This document shows, piece after piece, positions 11,588 to 23,625 of a DNA stretch of 64,000 nt. The notes beneath the pieces are model-generated. The model saw only the letters and a program-made list of their open reading frames with translations, searched no databases and was not told the origin of the DNA. Position 1 is the first letter of the stretch; every line of letters starts with the position of its first letter. The DNA comes from Warburgia ugandensis. Its lineage: Eukaryota; Streptophyta; Magnoliopsida; Canellales; Canellaceae. The stretch lies in assembly GCA_035236585.1 (NCBI GenBank), contig CP141135.1, forward strand, positions 73,633,057-73,697,056, written 5' to 3'. Both the position numbers and the translations under genes were made by a program.

Positions 11588-12789
11588 GTGAGATTGCCTG
11601 CTATGCCAGAATTTAGTAGATTAGAGACTGGTGGGATTTGATCGATGGGTCTGTTCTGCACGACAATTTATCCAAATAATTGGAACTTTTCTTAGCAAAG
11701 ATTTTCCTGAGATAAAGGATCAAATCTCCAGTAAGCAAGAGGATTCCTGTGATTGCTAGTTGTTGGTTTAATTTTTCCAAATTGTTGTTTCATATACTCA
11801 ATTCTAACAGAAGAATGCAGCTTCTACGATTCGTCAAGCTGTTCTATGGATGGCTGCCGATCTGTACAGCCGGGGACATCGGATGGTTTCTCAAGTGAAT
11901 CCATGTTCAGCAAAATGAGCAACAACTGAAAATTGCGCTAATCTACAAGAATACGCTACCAAGCAAGGACCTAGCTTGCTTGAAGGAGAAGTACAAGTCA
12001 ATCAGTGCCATGTGCCACTTTCTTGCACAATTTTTTTTTTCATTTTAAAGAAAATTTCATACAAAAATCTCAAGTACCAAAATTAAAATAAAATTCTCTT
12101 AAGTACCAAGGGAGAATTTGCAGACGTGCATAACACGGCAGCTGACTCAGGAGCCATGCACGGGTATATCAACGCATGCATTCCCATGTGTTAAGGATGG
12201 AAGTCTTGTATTCACGGTCACCTCCTCCCCTATTCCTATTGTTGTCCGTCATTCCACCTCCTTCAATATTCTTGCATGTCATGCACCACGACCATCATCA
12301 TCAAAGCTTTTGTCGATGGACGATTTCTGTTGGTTTTCCTCCAATATATTGTTTGAATTTGATCATTTCTTGATGGACATGCATATCCTATTATTGGAAG
12401 TACAATTCAGATGTATTAGAAGAAATTAGCAAGAAATGGTTACATCTATGTCAAAGATACTTTTATCATAAAATGTTTATATTATGCTAAAAATGATTAT
12501 AAGAACAAATTCAGTAAAAAAAATGATGTTATTGTGGTACATCTGTGAGTTAAGTAAAATAACTGAGTTGGTGTATCTACCACCATCTAGTGAGACTTGT
12601 CCTGCTTACTGCTTTATGTTGCCAAGAAATAGAAAAAAACCATTTTAAAAGAAACGAAATGATAATTACCATATTTACATTGTTCACTCGAAAGACACCC
12701 AGGGATGATGGTTCTTGCGTTATGAGTTTGAAATGAGTGATTATACATTCCATGAATGATTTTAAGGCAAGCTAGTGACATATGAAAGG
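11588..12789. other. Intergenic DNA beside the L13a relic
   Basis: No family recognised. Stretch 11805-12030 is less AT-rich and looks exon-like (open pieces such as KNAASTIRQAVLWMAADLYS after a CTAACAG-type acceptor near 11810) but has no identified source. Confidence 0.35.
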
Positions 12790-12905
12790 TGGCTTGGAGC
12801 ACAAAGCTCCTGCTTATGTTGGGTTTGGGGAAAGACAGACCACAAGCGTTTATAGTAAGCAGCCTTACCTTGTTTTTTTTTTTTTTTAAGAGGTTATTTT
12901 TATTC
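12790..12905 (-). mobile_element. Au SINE copy 4, truncated
   Basis: Reverse-strand 3' half: GGAGCACAAAGCTCCTGCTTATG, AGACCACAAG, AGTAAGCAGCCTTACCTTG, then a T run expanded to about 16 where other copies have TTTTTAC. The tRNA-like head is missing. Confidence 0.8.
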
Positions 12906-13851
12906 TAAATGGTATGAAAGAGTCTTCATGTAAGCTCCAATTTCTCAAGATATGAATTGTTTACAATGTTGCTCTTGACATAGATGACTACATTGTGAAA
13001 TTCTCATATATTGGATGATCATAGCTACAATTATTTTGACTTGTAAACTAAATGGTGAAAATTTTCACATCTATTTTGCAACTAAAAGTATATGTGGCTA
13101 GGATCATTCAATGAACGAGAAGTCTAGAGCATAGCCTATCTAAGTTAAGAACAACATTGTGAACGGCTTGAATATTTAAAATCTATGCCCATTTACAGTT
13201 ATAGTCATTTGTATCATTTAGTGAGGGACTCACGAGGAAAAAAAGGGGGGTACATATATCACTATTCCTTTAATATGGTGCTTTTAACTTCTTGGCCCCC
13301 ATTGTGCCCATGTTTAGAGACATACTAGTTTTGTTTTAGTCGACAAAATATTTCAGCCCACCTCAAGGGATGGATTTCTATTCTCTGTTTTGTTACGTTA
13401 ATTTTTTTTATACATAACTAACCACTCTCTCTCTCCTCTTCCTTTCCTTTAATAGTCACACTACTAGTTTTCTCTACCTTAATTATCTTCAATTTAGATA
13501 ACAACTCCATTACTTTTCCTATTTCATGCTAAATAAGGCATTTTTTCTGTAAAAAGAAGCGGCACCCTTTTGTCCCATGAAGTTGAGCTCAAGCCCAAAT
13601 ATTTATCAAAAGAAGCTATATTATTAGTTATCATGAATTATAAATTATTTTGGATAAAAATATTCATTAATCTGACAATTAATGAGTATTTTTAAAAGAG
13701 GTTTTCTTTTTGGAAGAACAAATTAAAAGATGTTTGGCTGTACATGATTTGCTTTCTATTCCTTAGCATCGTCCAGGCAAGTTGCTAGTCGTAATGATGT
13801 TACAAAATTGAGCTGGATGTTACCTCCAAGTTGTCCTTTGTTGGGTTCCAG
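12906..13851. other. 3' flank of the WAT1-like gene
   Basis: AT-rich, no gene or element termini seen. A short CT run lies near 13427-13440. Confidence 0.4.
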
Positions 13852-16800
13852 CTATTGTTCTTTGCTTTTACCCCAAAGAACACTATAGAGCCCTACAACG
13901 AGCAAAGTTCCACCAATAATGCTGCAAGAACAATATGAATGAGTTCTATTGAATCTTACCTCCACAACTAAAAAGGTACGGCAGCTTTGGTGCACTAAGT
14001 TTCCGTCTATGTAAGGTTCGAGAAAGAAGCAGGCCACAAAGGTCTACAATACGCAGCCTTATCTTGCATTTTTACAAGAGGCTATTTTCAGACCTTAAAC
14101 CTGTAACCTCAAGGTCACATGACGACAACTTTACCGTTGCGCCAAAGCTACTTACATACCAATTTGAACTACGAGATTTAGTTGAATTATATCAAAATTA
14201 GAGCACCTTCCCAAACCGAGAGGCTGCCCCAGTAAGAAATGTGCGAAGCAAATGGTCACAACCAAGGCCAGTGGCGTGAACATGACGGGAAATACCGGGC
14301 CGCTTCTCTCAATACACCAAGACTGCAAATAGAAATTGCTTCCTGTGCCAAGTACTCCCTGCCATGAACAATTTATCTCAATTAGTTTTGGCCACGGGTC
14401 CGTTTGCAGCACAAAAACAAAGTCACAGACATAGGATGGATGGGAAGGATAGTTTCTTAATGTAACTCCACAGCATGTTTAGTTTTCTTACGCAGTACAC
14501 CACGCTAAGAAGCCTAATGTCGAAACCCAAAGTCCATTTCTCAAGTTTGTGCTCAAAAGCAAGCGCAATGACAAAGGTCTGGACGGTGCTAATTACGCAT
14601 TGCATGGTGATGAACTGAAGCTTTGCAGGATAGTCTTCCAATACGCGGCCCTATTTCCAATGTCCAAAGAAACATATCATATTCATAACTCTACACCTTC
14701 TTTGCTAGAATAAAAATCAAAGAGCAAGCGTATTGGTGGCATGGTAAATCTATGAGATTGGGAGTTTGCAACAAGAGTCACAGAGGACATTGTTCTTCTT
14801 TTTATCTTAATTGCCTTGGACATGAACCAAGGGTTTCTAAAACTCAAATAGATGTTTTGGAATTAATGTAGAAAAACCACTGGTGCCACTAGTTCTTAGG
14901 AGCTTTTTTTATCAGTATCTCACTCTAGGTTGGTAATCTTAATGATGGGCATGGCAAGTCTGTGGATTTCTAACATTCAACCCAAAAAATAAAAGTAAAA
15001 ATTGCGAGTTTAGTGGCGAAAACAATTTATTGTACATGCTAAATGAAACAAAGGGTTCTTATCTAGTAGATGCTCATAATATGTCATGCACAAATCATAC
15101 GCAAGGGCGTGTTCCTTGCCTCTATTTTTTGAGTGATCCATTCCATTTATAGTATGAGCTTTGGTGCAAGTTGTGTGTGACCTTGAGGTCATGGGCTCAA
15201 GGTGTGAAAATAGCCTTTGGCAAAAATGAAAGGTAAAACTGTGTACTATAGACCCTTGTAGTATGTCCTTTCCCTAGACCCTACACAGGCATGAGCTTAA
15301 TCCATTAGGGCTGCCCCATTCCATTTATCATATTCGTCCACTTTGAATCTTAAAATGGGGAGGGCACTGAATAAAAATATCATCTGATAGTATCCCTTAG
15401 GTAGGCCCCCTCTCCTTAAGCGTGGATAATGTTAACACAAAAGAAGAGATTTTATTGAGTGCAGCTTATATTTCAAGGGTGGGGCACCTTTGAGGTACTT
15501 GTAGGATGAGTTTTTTGGCACCAATTGATCTTGGGATGAATCTAATGAATGGAATAGACCACGCAAAAAATGTAAGCGAGAGGCTTCATGCTAAAAATGC
15601 CCTACTAATGATATGTAGGACACATTATGTGTGTGGACTGTATAGGAATCAAGTAACCATAATTCTAAAAAACTCACGAATTGACTTAAAAAACTCATCC
15701 TAGTTACTTGGTTTGATGACAAATCTAGTTACATGTTGAGTTAATTTGTTGCATAATAAAAGGCTATGTTTACAATGAAACTTAAACCCTAAGACGTCTC
15801 GAACAATATTACAATGTCATGACCAACTACACTATACTTGTGCATATAAAGTGAATATTTTATATATAACTCAAAAAAGCAAAATATCATAAAAAATCTT
15901 ATTCGATTATTGTCAAGTCACCTACAAGTCGCTTCAAGTTAAATCTCATCACTATCAGGTCAATTCAAGCTCTCAAAATTTTTAATCTATGCCTATAACC
16001 CAAGCACAAAATCTTGTTTCCTCGCTACTTTATAACATCCCTTTATAACATCCCTATATTATTCAGCTTGGGAGAAAAACGTTTAGAATGCTTAACGTGA
16101 ATATGCCTGTGACTACTTCAGCTCTGTGATTAAGTCTTTAGAAGAATAAGCTCCAAGAAGAAAATTTGAAAAACTCCTTGTAGTTGCTTGACTTGATAAC
16201 AAATCAAGTCATTCGTGAAGTCCACTTGCTTTAAAAATGTTTTGTCTGCTCTGGGATTTGAATCTAAGGCTTCAATGATAACACGTTGTAACTTGCTCTC
16301 TCGCTAATTACATGTACAAACAAAGTAAACATTTTATACATACTTAAAAGTAATTAAAATTTTCACTTTAATATTCTCCGATCTTCATGAGTTGTTTTGA
16401 GTTAATGAATTCCACTTTTAAGTCAAAGTTTTTGAGTTTTTAAACTATGCTTATCGAAAGTCTTATGCTTGCATTGCATTTCTAATTCCTAATCTTTTTC
16501 TGCATGAACACTTAAAGATGGTAGATGGTGTGTAAGAGCGGAGTTATTAGTTTGTTTTTGTATTACAACCAAGGAATAAAATAATGGTATCGGTCGTCAT
16601 AGCAGCCGGAGCCAAAACCTTCATATATCGGCCATATCGATGGGTTCTATTGGTCGCAACAGTGTATATCAGCGCAAAATAAAATCATATGATGTATAAC
16701 CAATTAATAAATATATTTTTTTTTAACAAAACAATTTGATAAATATAATTACCTGCAACGAGAGCCAAGAAGACCAACATATCATAGCAATCAGTAAGAG

Positions 16801-17633
16801 GAAGCATCCTATTACCCATGTGTTGGAGCTTGCTTGACTAAAATTGCTTCTTCCAAGGGAAATGACATGATGATGAGTACGGGATCCAAAGTGAGGACCT
16901 CTGAAGAAGGCCATAGTTATAACGCCGGCTAAGCAGAAAACAATTCCGCCAACCTTAGCGAACCCGGTCAAGCTCTTAAAATCCACCGATTCCATCCTAT
17001 AACAACAGAGTTTGTAAAACCAAAAGTTATAACTATATTACAAGTGTTAGACATATAAATATTGTTGATTCACTTCCTAGTAGCTTAAGTTTTCTGGTCG
17101 AATGATCGAGATATTTACTTGAACATAAGAGCGAAGAAAAACGTGATTGCCGGAAGGGTATTAGCAATTGCAGATGCCAATGTAGATGAAGTGTACTTGA
17201 TTCCAGGAGCATGAAAGTTTGAAGTACCCGTTATCCTAATACCGTAATTACATCCACAATTAGAATCTAGAAAAACAAATCCAAATCCCCACTTAAAAAC
17301 TTGCTAAACTGCATAAATCTATCTGCTTACCCAATTAGTGAGAGAATGAAAAGTTTAATGAAGATTGTAAAAGACAATGATGGAGCTCCACTCCTGCACA
17401 CCATCAAAGGCTTGTTAGAAGAGAATGAGTTTTCTGAGAGGTAGTCCCTTCTTCAAAGTTTACCTTCTAGCTATGATGGCTATGGGCAGTAGGAGGAGAC
17501 TTGCTACTGCTTGCCTGTAAAGAACGAACACGAATGGATTCATGCCATTGTCCAGTGCGGCTCTAGTGAATAAGACCGTGCCTGCGTTAATCACTTGCAG
17601 AAGCATTGCAACCATATAAGTCTTCAAGTCCAT
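13852..17633 (-). CDS. WAT1-related protein (nodulin MtN21/EamA-like transporter)
   Basis: Seven exons, complement of 17464-17633, 17331-17393, 17119-17235, 16753-16996, 14492-14650, 14207-14358 and 13852-13921, total 975 bp, 324 residues plus stop; frame is kept across every junction. The protein begins MDLKTYMVAMLLQVINAGTV and has family motifs RAALDNGMNPFVFVLYRQA, ASAIANTLPAITFFFALMF, GTGSNFYLQSWCIERSGPVF and LYSVLWGKSKEQ. WAT1/MtN21 proteins are multi-pass drug/metabolite-superfamily transporters of plasma or vacuolar membrane with two EamA halves; some move auxin or amino acids, but the substrate here cannot be inferred. It is somewhat shorter than the usual 350-400 residues, partly because the loop after the first two helices is short. 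Start: an in-frame TGA lies just upstream of this ATG. Au SINEs sit in introns 4 and 6. Confidence 0.9.
13971..14150 (-). mobile_element. Au SINE copy 5, in intron 6 of the WAT1-like gene
   Basis: Near full-length reverse copy (GCAGCTTTGGTGCACTAAG at the left, CTCAAGGTCACATGACGACA, GTTGCGCCAAAGCTACTT at the right). It makes up about two thirds of the 285-bp intron and lies in the same direction as the gene. Confidence 0.88.
15151..15315 (+). mobile_element. Au SINE copy 6, in intron 4 of the WAT1-like gene
   Basis: AGCTTTGGTGCAAGTTG (head with a short internal deletion), GTGACCTTGAGGTCATGGG, CTCAAGGTGTGAAAATAGCC, ACTATAGACCCTTGTAG and GGGCTGCCC end. It is flanked by a perfect 13-bp duplication CCATTCCATTTAT (15138-15150 and 15316-15328). 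It is antisense to the gene. Confidence 0.9.
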
Positions 17634-17937
17634 AGGTTTAGTCTCTCAGATCCTGCCATGAGATTAAGGTGAGAAAGTGTGCTCATTTTACAACCTTTTT
17701 CCCTTAGAAATCCGACCAAAAGATAGTCCATGTCTTTATAGAAAACCTGTATTGGTCTCGGTATGTTTTCCCTCAGTAAGTTAATACTTTTGGTTAAATG
17801 AGGGTAACTCTCAGTTTCATCGATTACCAAGATAGTTCCACATGCAGCGTCACTGTTATCAAAGTATGCTTAGCTTATGATAAAAAAAGAAGTGCATATC
17901 ACACGAAGGTTATGCTTCAAAATTTATAACAGGGTCT
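17634..17937. promoter_or_regulatory. Upstream region of the WAT1-like gene
   Basis: Presumed 5' UTR and promoter of the minus-strand transporter gene. No TATA box or cis element could be chosen with confidence. Confidence 0.35.
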
Positions 17938-18245
17938 TAATAGTGCTTGAGATGACATAATCTGCCCTGAGATGAGATGGTATAGGCCATATAGCTGTTA
18001 GTGGTGCTTGAGCTGATATGAAATAGAGTAGTATCTTTTCATCTCATTATTAGTGGTGCTTGAGATAAGATGAGATGAAAACATTTCATCTTAACTCATT
18101 GTTAGTAGTGCTTCAGATGAGATGAAAATCATCTAGTTCCAGCTCATTGTTAGAGGTGCTTCAAATGAGATGAGAAATCTCAATCTCAATCTCATCTCAC
18201 CTCACTATTGGTGGTTTGCATATCACTTCCATCACATCTCATCCA
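17938..18245. repeat. Degenerate tandem repeat with hairpin units
   Basis: Five diverged units of about 48-60 bp, each beginning GTTAGTGGTGCTTGAGATGAG or close to it (17940, 17999, 18052, 18104, 18152). Several units pair ATGAGATGAAA with a following TTTCATCTCAT-type stretch, so each can fold on itself. Confidence 0.7.
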
Positions 18246-19261
18246 TCTCACGTCATTCTTAGTGTAAAAGAGATCTATTTTCTCTCATCCCAAAATTCAT
18301 TCCCAACTGCGTATTATGCTTGAGATGGAAATGAGACGTACCATGTCATCTGAACAATCTCCTCTAACTTAGCACCAGTAATACTCTGTAAAGTACATTT
18401 CCTAATTTCTCACAATGAAGAAGAGAAGCTATGAGAGGTTGAGTATTACATCCTAGAATCTCAGATGCAAAGATCTTATTGTATGTATACCATAATCTTG
18501 CACAAAAAATGGTTAAGTAAAATAATAATAATAATAAATCATCTCCTTTGCAATAGCTTAAACTTTATTAAAGATGTAAAACAGAAAATAAGAGAATTAA
18601 ACGAACTCACAAATCATCAATGCTCGGAGAAGCTAAATTTTTCCAATGTACTTGAAGCGAGAACGACCACCAATCAAGTGAAGAAAGTTCTTCCCAGATT
18701 TTGGATTGAGAAACAATGGGAAGAGTTGTTTGTCATGGACCTATTGGTTTAAGTGGGAAGGATGAGAGTTGTTTTTCATGGACATATTGCTTTAAGCCAT
18801 GAAAATTTATACCCAGAGAGAGGGAGAGAGAGTTTCTATGATGCAAAGCTTACCTTTGTACTGAAAAAGCATGCATACAGGGCCCACTTCTTTTATTTTT
18901 GAGTGATCCTGGCCGTTTATTGAATTCTTTCTATCCTAGCTGCAAGTACAACCGTGTTTACTTGGACTTTTATAGTTTGAAAATAGATAGTGTAACACAA
19001 ACCAGCTCAATTATAACTACAAAAAGTCTAAGTAACAAGTCTTAGAGCTATCAAGTACATGAGATGTTTTGCACTTAGACCATCTAGCACGAGCAAATTT
19101 ATTGAACAGCTTGAATCACTGAAAAAGTAAAATAAGTGGACTCAACATGCACATGTTTTCAATGTAGAGCTTTGCATGTAGAAATTCTCGATATATGTTG
19201 AGCTAGAAACCTGAGAGAAGATATTTATGATGAACGGTTTAGATCACCCTAACATATGATT

Positions 19262-19265
<4 letters not shown>
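18246..19265. other. Intergenic, no gene seen
   Basis: An open frame at 18465-18752 (95 codons) has no recognisable domain and low-complexity Ile-rich composition from an ATA repeat; I do not call it a gene. Confidence 0.4.

Positions 19266-19341
<76 letters not shown>
19266..19341. repeat. CT microsatellite, 38 units
   Basis: Uninterrupted CT dinucleotide run of 76 bp. A shorter run of the same type lies at 19768-19785. Confidence 0.97.
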
Positions 19342-19342
<1 letters not shown>

Positions 19343-20674
19343 ACTCCTTGGCTTAGTGTGAAAAAGAGAAAAAAAATTTGACGAGGGTGTACTCGAGGAA
19401 TCAAATTCACGTATGTTAAGAGGGCGTGAGTCTTGCTACTCGTGATTTATGAGTGGCCCCATTTTTCTGACTTTTTTACGGTACAAAATTCCATTTCTCT
19501 TCTTGATTAAGTGATTCATGCCTTAGATTTTAGTTTCCATAATCTTGTTTAAAAATATAAATCTTTGAAACAAATGACCACATCACAGCTTTCTTTCTTT
19601 TTCTTTGGAGTTTTTACATATAAAAAGTTGCATTGAAAGAAAAGAAAAAAAAAAGAATACGGAGCTCACTTTTTTTATTTTTTCCTTGATCTAAACTGTT
19701 CATCTGATTCAGCCTATCCTAATTGGCTTTTACCACTTGTCCGTTGAATATCTATAAGACATTGTTTCTCTCTCTCTCTCTCTAACAATGATACTAGGGG
19801 AATGCCACAACTCTCCCTGGAGCTAGTCCAATTCCTCCGGTTTTGTATGTCAGGCCTCACATATCATTGATCCATGTGGTTCATCTGAATCTCATAAACT
19901 TTGGATATAAGTCATGCCAAAAGGGAACATCTTGTGTTCGTGAAACTGTCTTTTCATCTGGCTAGACATGGATAGTCAAAAGCTCTCCATAAACAATAGT
20001 TTACATTCAACGCACTAAAACACAATGTGTTAAATGTTATCGTCTCTCTTTTGATATGAGAATGGGTCCATAAGATATCTAACGTCAGGGGAGTCAGATG
20101 AATAATTTGGATCAATGTTACATGGGGCTTAACATACAAACAGATTGTAGTTGCGCCAGGGTTTGGGTGCTGTCGAATTCTATACCACCATTCCTCTACT
20201 ATTAATTATTGCCAGAGAAAGAGGTCCAATAAACAATGTCTTATAGGTATTTAACCGACGATTGGTTTTGTGTATAGGCCATCTAGAGAAGGCTAAATTA
20301 AATGAATAATTTAGATTATGAAAAAAGTGAGAAATCATATGATCAAATGATTTGAACATCCCAAAAGCTGTGCTTCTGATCGTTGGATGGTTTTGTGTAC
20401 AAACTTTCTAATTGTCTGCTATGTGTGATCAAAGGTACAACTTCTCATATGCAGGAACTGTCCAGACTGCATGTGTTTTACACGTTCAAAGTGGGAGTAA
20501 TCAAGTGAACATATTAGATCATCCAAAAGTGGGTCCCTTCATGCAAAAGTGAGCACATGGCATCATGTTGTGCTCTACTATAGCATTTGTCTTAAAAACT
20601 ATATTAATCCTAACCTTTGTAGTGCCTTTTGAATTTGTAGCTCCCATTCATCTCATTATTCCAGCTTTGATTTG
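19342..20674. other. Intergenic, no gene seen
   Basis: AT-rich. No protein family, RNA gene or element end recognised. Confidence 0.4.
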
Positions 20675-20811
20675 ATTTTGGCGTGGACACGGTTTCTTAT
20701 TGCATTTAATGGATGCTCATCCATGTTTTGATCATGCCTTGCATGCCATGATGTTTTGCTTTGATATTTTATTGCCTCAAACAAAATTAGAAGAATCATG
20801 ATAAGAATGGA
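20675..20811 (+). repeat. Inverted fragment of the gypsy LTR
   Basis: 20675-20785 is the reverse complement of about 30000-30112 in the intact LTR (shared GTGGACACGGTTTCTTATTG and TTTGATATTTTATTGCCTCA). 20786-20811 is the reverse complement of 20993-21020 (ATCATGATAAGAAT). Both are inverted against the LTR remnant that follows, so this end of the element is rearranged. Confidence 0.8.
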
Positions 20812-22395
20812 GTGATTCTAACATATAGATGAACATTTATAGTCTCTTATAATCAATTTATGCCATTATCCACTTAATTTATACCCCTTATCCCATAAAG
20901 GGTCAGTCCTTAACGTCTAGTGAGATTTGGAGACGATCAAACTATTGGATCACTCCATAACATTCATAATTGACATTTGATTTTCAATTTTAATCATTCT
21001 TATCATGATCCTTCTAATTTCAATGTTTATTTAGCTATTTAAACGTGTCTCTATAATTATACTTCGATCTGACGGTCATATCGCTATCTAATTAGCCAAC
21101 CTCAAGGCACCTGATCAGATTAACGGTCAAGATTACTTTTCTTGATGATTTAATGAGATTTATTCTTCTAATCTCTTGGAACATCTCACATTTAATGTAT
21201 GCAATCAGATTCTAAGGCCTGATCATCCATTGATTGACCTGATCTAGGTCATTTGATGTTATTTGGTAATTTAACTATTTAAAAGTTGCTCAAAGCTAGG
21301 TTTTTATTTTAAATCTAGGTCTACGTCATCGAGACGATTACAACGCCTCTTTCATATCACAATTTGGACCTCTGTAGCTCCACAAATCACATTTTTTGTG
21401 AATGAATGGCTTAGAAAGTATAAAATAATTAAAAAATAGTTTTTAAATCGGGCTGCACTTGGTGCACGTGCGGAGCGCCAGTGCCGCTTGTGTGTAACTG
21501 TGTGTCGTGCTGCGTGCGCTCACTGCCCGACGTTGCTTGCTGCATCATTGTCGCCGAGAACAATGACTGTTGGTTCGCCGTCGCCGGAGACAACGACCAA
21601 ACTCTAGTTGTCGTCAACTACCCCTGGTGGTCCAAATGGTGCAATTTTTGCACTGTTTCACTCCATTTTTCACATGCATTCCATTTTTAAGCTCTCATTC
21701 AACAAATTCTATCATTATCTCGCATTTTTATACGATTTTCATACCGTTCTTAAAAATCTTCCTCTTACTGTTTTCTTAGTTTTTTCGACATTTCTAGCTG
21801 TCCGATTACCATAAAAATTCATGGGTTTGTTCTTCGCGTTACCATGCACAAGTTGAATGGTTTAGATTATACATCTGATACTGTTTCATTGGTTTATTTT
21901 GAAAAGCAAAATAACTTGCATTACCTCACCAGAAAGTGGCTATCCGCGCCCTTTTTCCAGCATTAAAAGTAATGGAAACTCAACGAAAGAAAGGGAAAAA
22001 TAGTAGAGGGTGGCCTACCTTGGTCAAGCCAGCTAAAACGAGAGGCTTCTAGTCACCATGCACCTGAAGGGGAAATTTCAAGTTGTTGCTAGTGTTCGGC
22101 ATTGTCATCGTCGTCAATGACATGGGAATTGAGGGGGGAGTGATGGCTATGAGTTTTTGCGCTCAGTTCGTGGGCCCCATGTGTATTTATTATTTTACCC
22201 TATTCTGTCATTTAATTAAATACATAAATTAAAATAATTAGCCATTTTTTCTCTAGTCTCCGATTTTAGCGTTCTTAGAGGTGTTGAATCTATCTCCAAA
22301 TTCCAATTTTCTCTATTTCTTAATTATTATTTTTTAATTTCCCATAATTTCACAAAATTAAATATTTCTTGAATTTAAAAATAACAGATATTACA
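20812..22395 (-). mobile_element. 3' LTR remnant of the Ty3/gypsy element
   Basis: Aligns along its length, by eye at roughly 85 percent, with 31117-32721 of the intact LTR (shared blocks CCACTTAATTTAT, AAAGGGTCAGT, GTGCTCAAAGCTAGGTT-like, TTTTTAAATCGGGC). It ends in ATATTACA. On the minus strand a purine tract (AGATGGGTAAGA) lies just before it, as expected of a polypurine tract next to a 3' LTR. The rest of the LTR is missing. Confidence 0.82.
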
Positions 22396-22844
22396 TCTTA
22401 CCCATCTTATAGAAAATTTCGTCTTCGAAATTCTTTCCATTCATTCTACAACATTTCTAGAAACATCCCCATATCATAAGACCCATATATGTGATCATCA
22501 TTTCAGAGTCAAATGTCAGTAAACAATTTCCTATTATGTTATCTCCTTAGATAATAGCTCATACATATAAACTAATGTATGTTTTAAACTATTCTGAATC
22601 AAATACTTATATTATTGTTAAAATATATAATAACCACATATAATGCAATTTACATAAATCATACTCTCATCCAAGAGTTAATCATTTGTTTACATCTTTA
22701 GCATCAAAAAATCATCATGTTAACAAAATTAAAGTGTCACAACTCACATATAAGCAATTCTATATCAAATCCATTGCAGCACACAATACCTTATCATTAG
22801 GCAGTGTATATCCATCAACCCATATCACATCAACTCTTGAACAA

Positions 22845-23053
22845 GCAATACATGCCAATCAAAATCAGAGCACATTTGCTCATCAACAAGCAATCATATA
22901 CAACTCAAAATCAAAGTGTATCAACTCAACAACAGGTAATCACATGCCAATCAAAATCAATGCATACCAGCTCAGTAATAGGCAATCATGTACCAATCAA
23001 AATTAGAACATGACAGCTCAGTAACAAGTAATTACATGCCAATAAAAAATCCA
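22845..23053. repeat. 46-bp tandem repeat in the gypsy internal region
   Basis: About four and a half units of approximately 46 bp, each containing CAATCA.ATRCCAATCAAAATC followed by a CAACTCARYAACAGG-type end. Units start near 22845, 22891, 22937 and 22983. Confidence 0.75.
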
Positions 23054-23620
23054 ATTCATAGCACAATAATACCGTGAGTACCTAGAAGCTTGCTGGTGCC
23101 TCGCGTACCCGCCCTCTTAGGCTGCCCACATCAACTACTCACAAGTATAAGCCAAAATTTCAAGCTGATTACATATAAGAAATGCTCTCATACTAAAGAT
23201 ACTTTACTGTCACACTTCTCACTTGCGTAAGAAATTAGGCTCATATGCGTAATATAAGTAGTATCCATGTCACTGCTATCTTGGAGAACTCAATAACCCA
23301 ACATTAACAGTTCACCAGATTAAGGGGATTATCAACCTTAGTCATTAGTTTAACTAGTCCCAAATTATCACAATCCCCTTAGATCGTCTCTCTATCAGTT
23401 GAGGTATCACGGTTAAGAAAATTCTTCTTCTTTGACCTTAATTCATACTCACATACATTTGTAGCAAAAGATGAGTCTTTTAGATACTCATAATAATGCA
23501 TAAGAACTTCTTGTGTTCTGCAAAATCATGATATATAGAAAATATCATTCACTATATAATCATAACTCATCTCAGCAACCTTTAGAAATTCAACCCATCA
23601 TATCCATACATACTATCAGT

Positions 23621-23625
23621 GTACT
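23621..23625. repeat. Target-site duplication GTACT, left
   Basis: GTACT lies immediately before the LTR at 23626 and again at 26248-26252. Confidence 0.9.

Noticed and set aside
18465-18752. 95-codon plus-strand frame
   Set aside because: Begins in low-complexity sequence and resembles no family.
22686-23013. Overlapping frames with repeated Asn/Gln/Ser stretches
   Set aside because: These are translations of the 46-bp tandem repeat in the gypsy internal region.
22845-23053. CRISPR-like array of short repeats
   Set aside because: Units are contiguous and diverge gradually with no unique spacers; the genome is a plant's.
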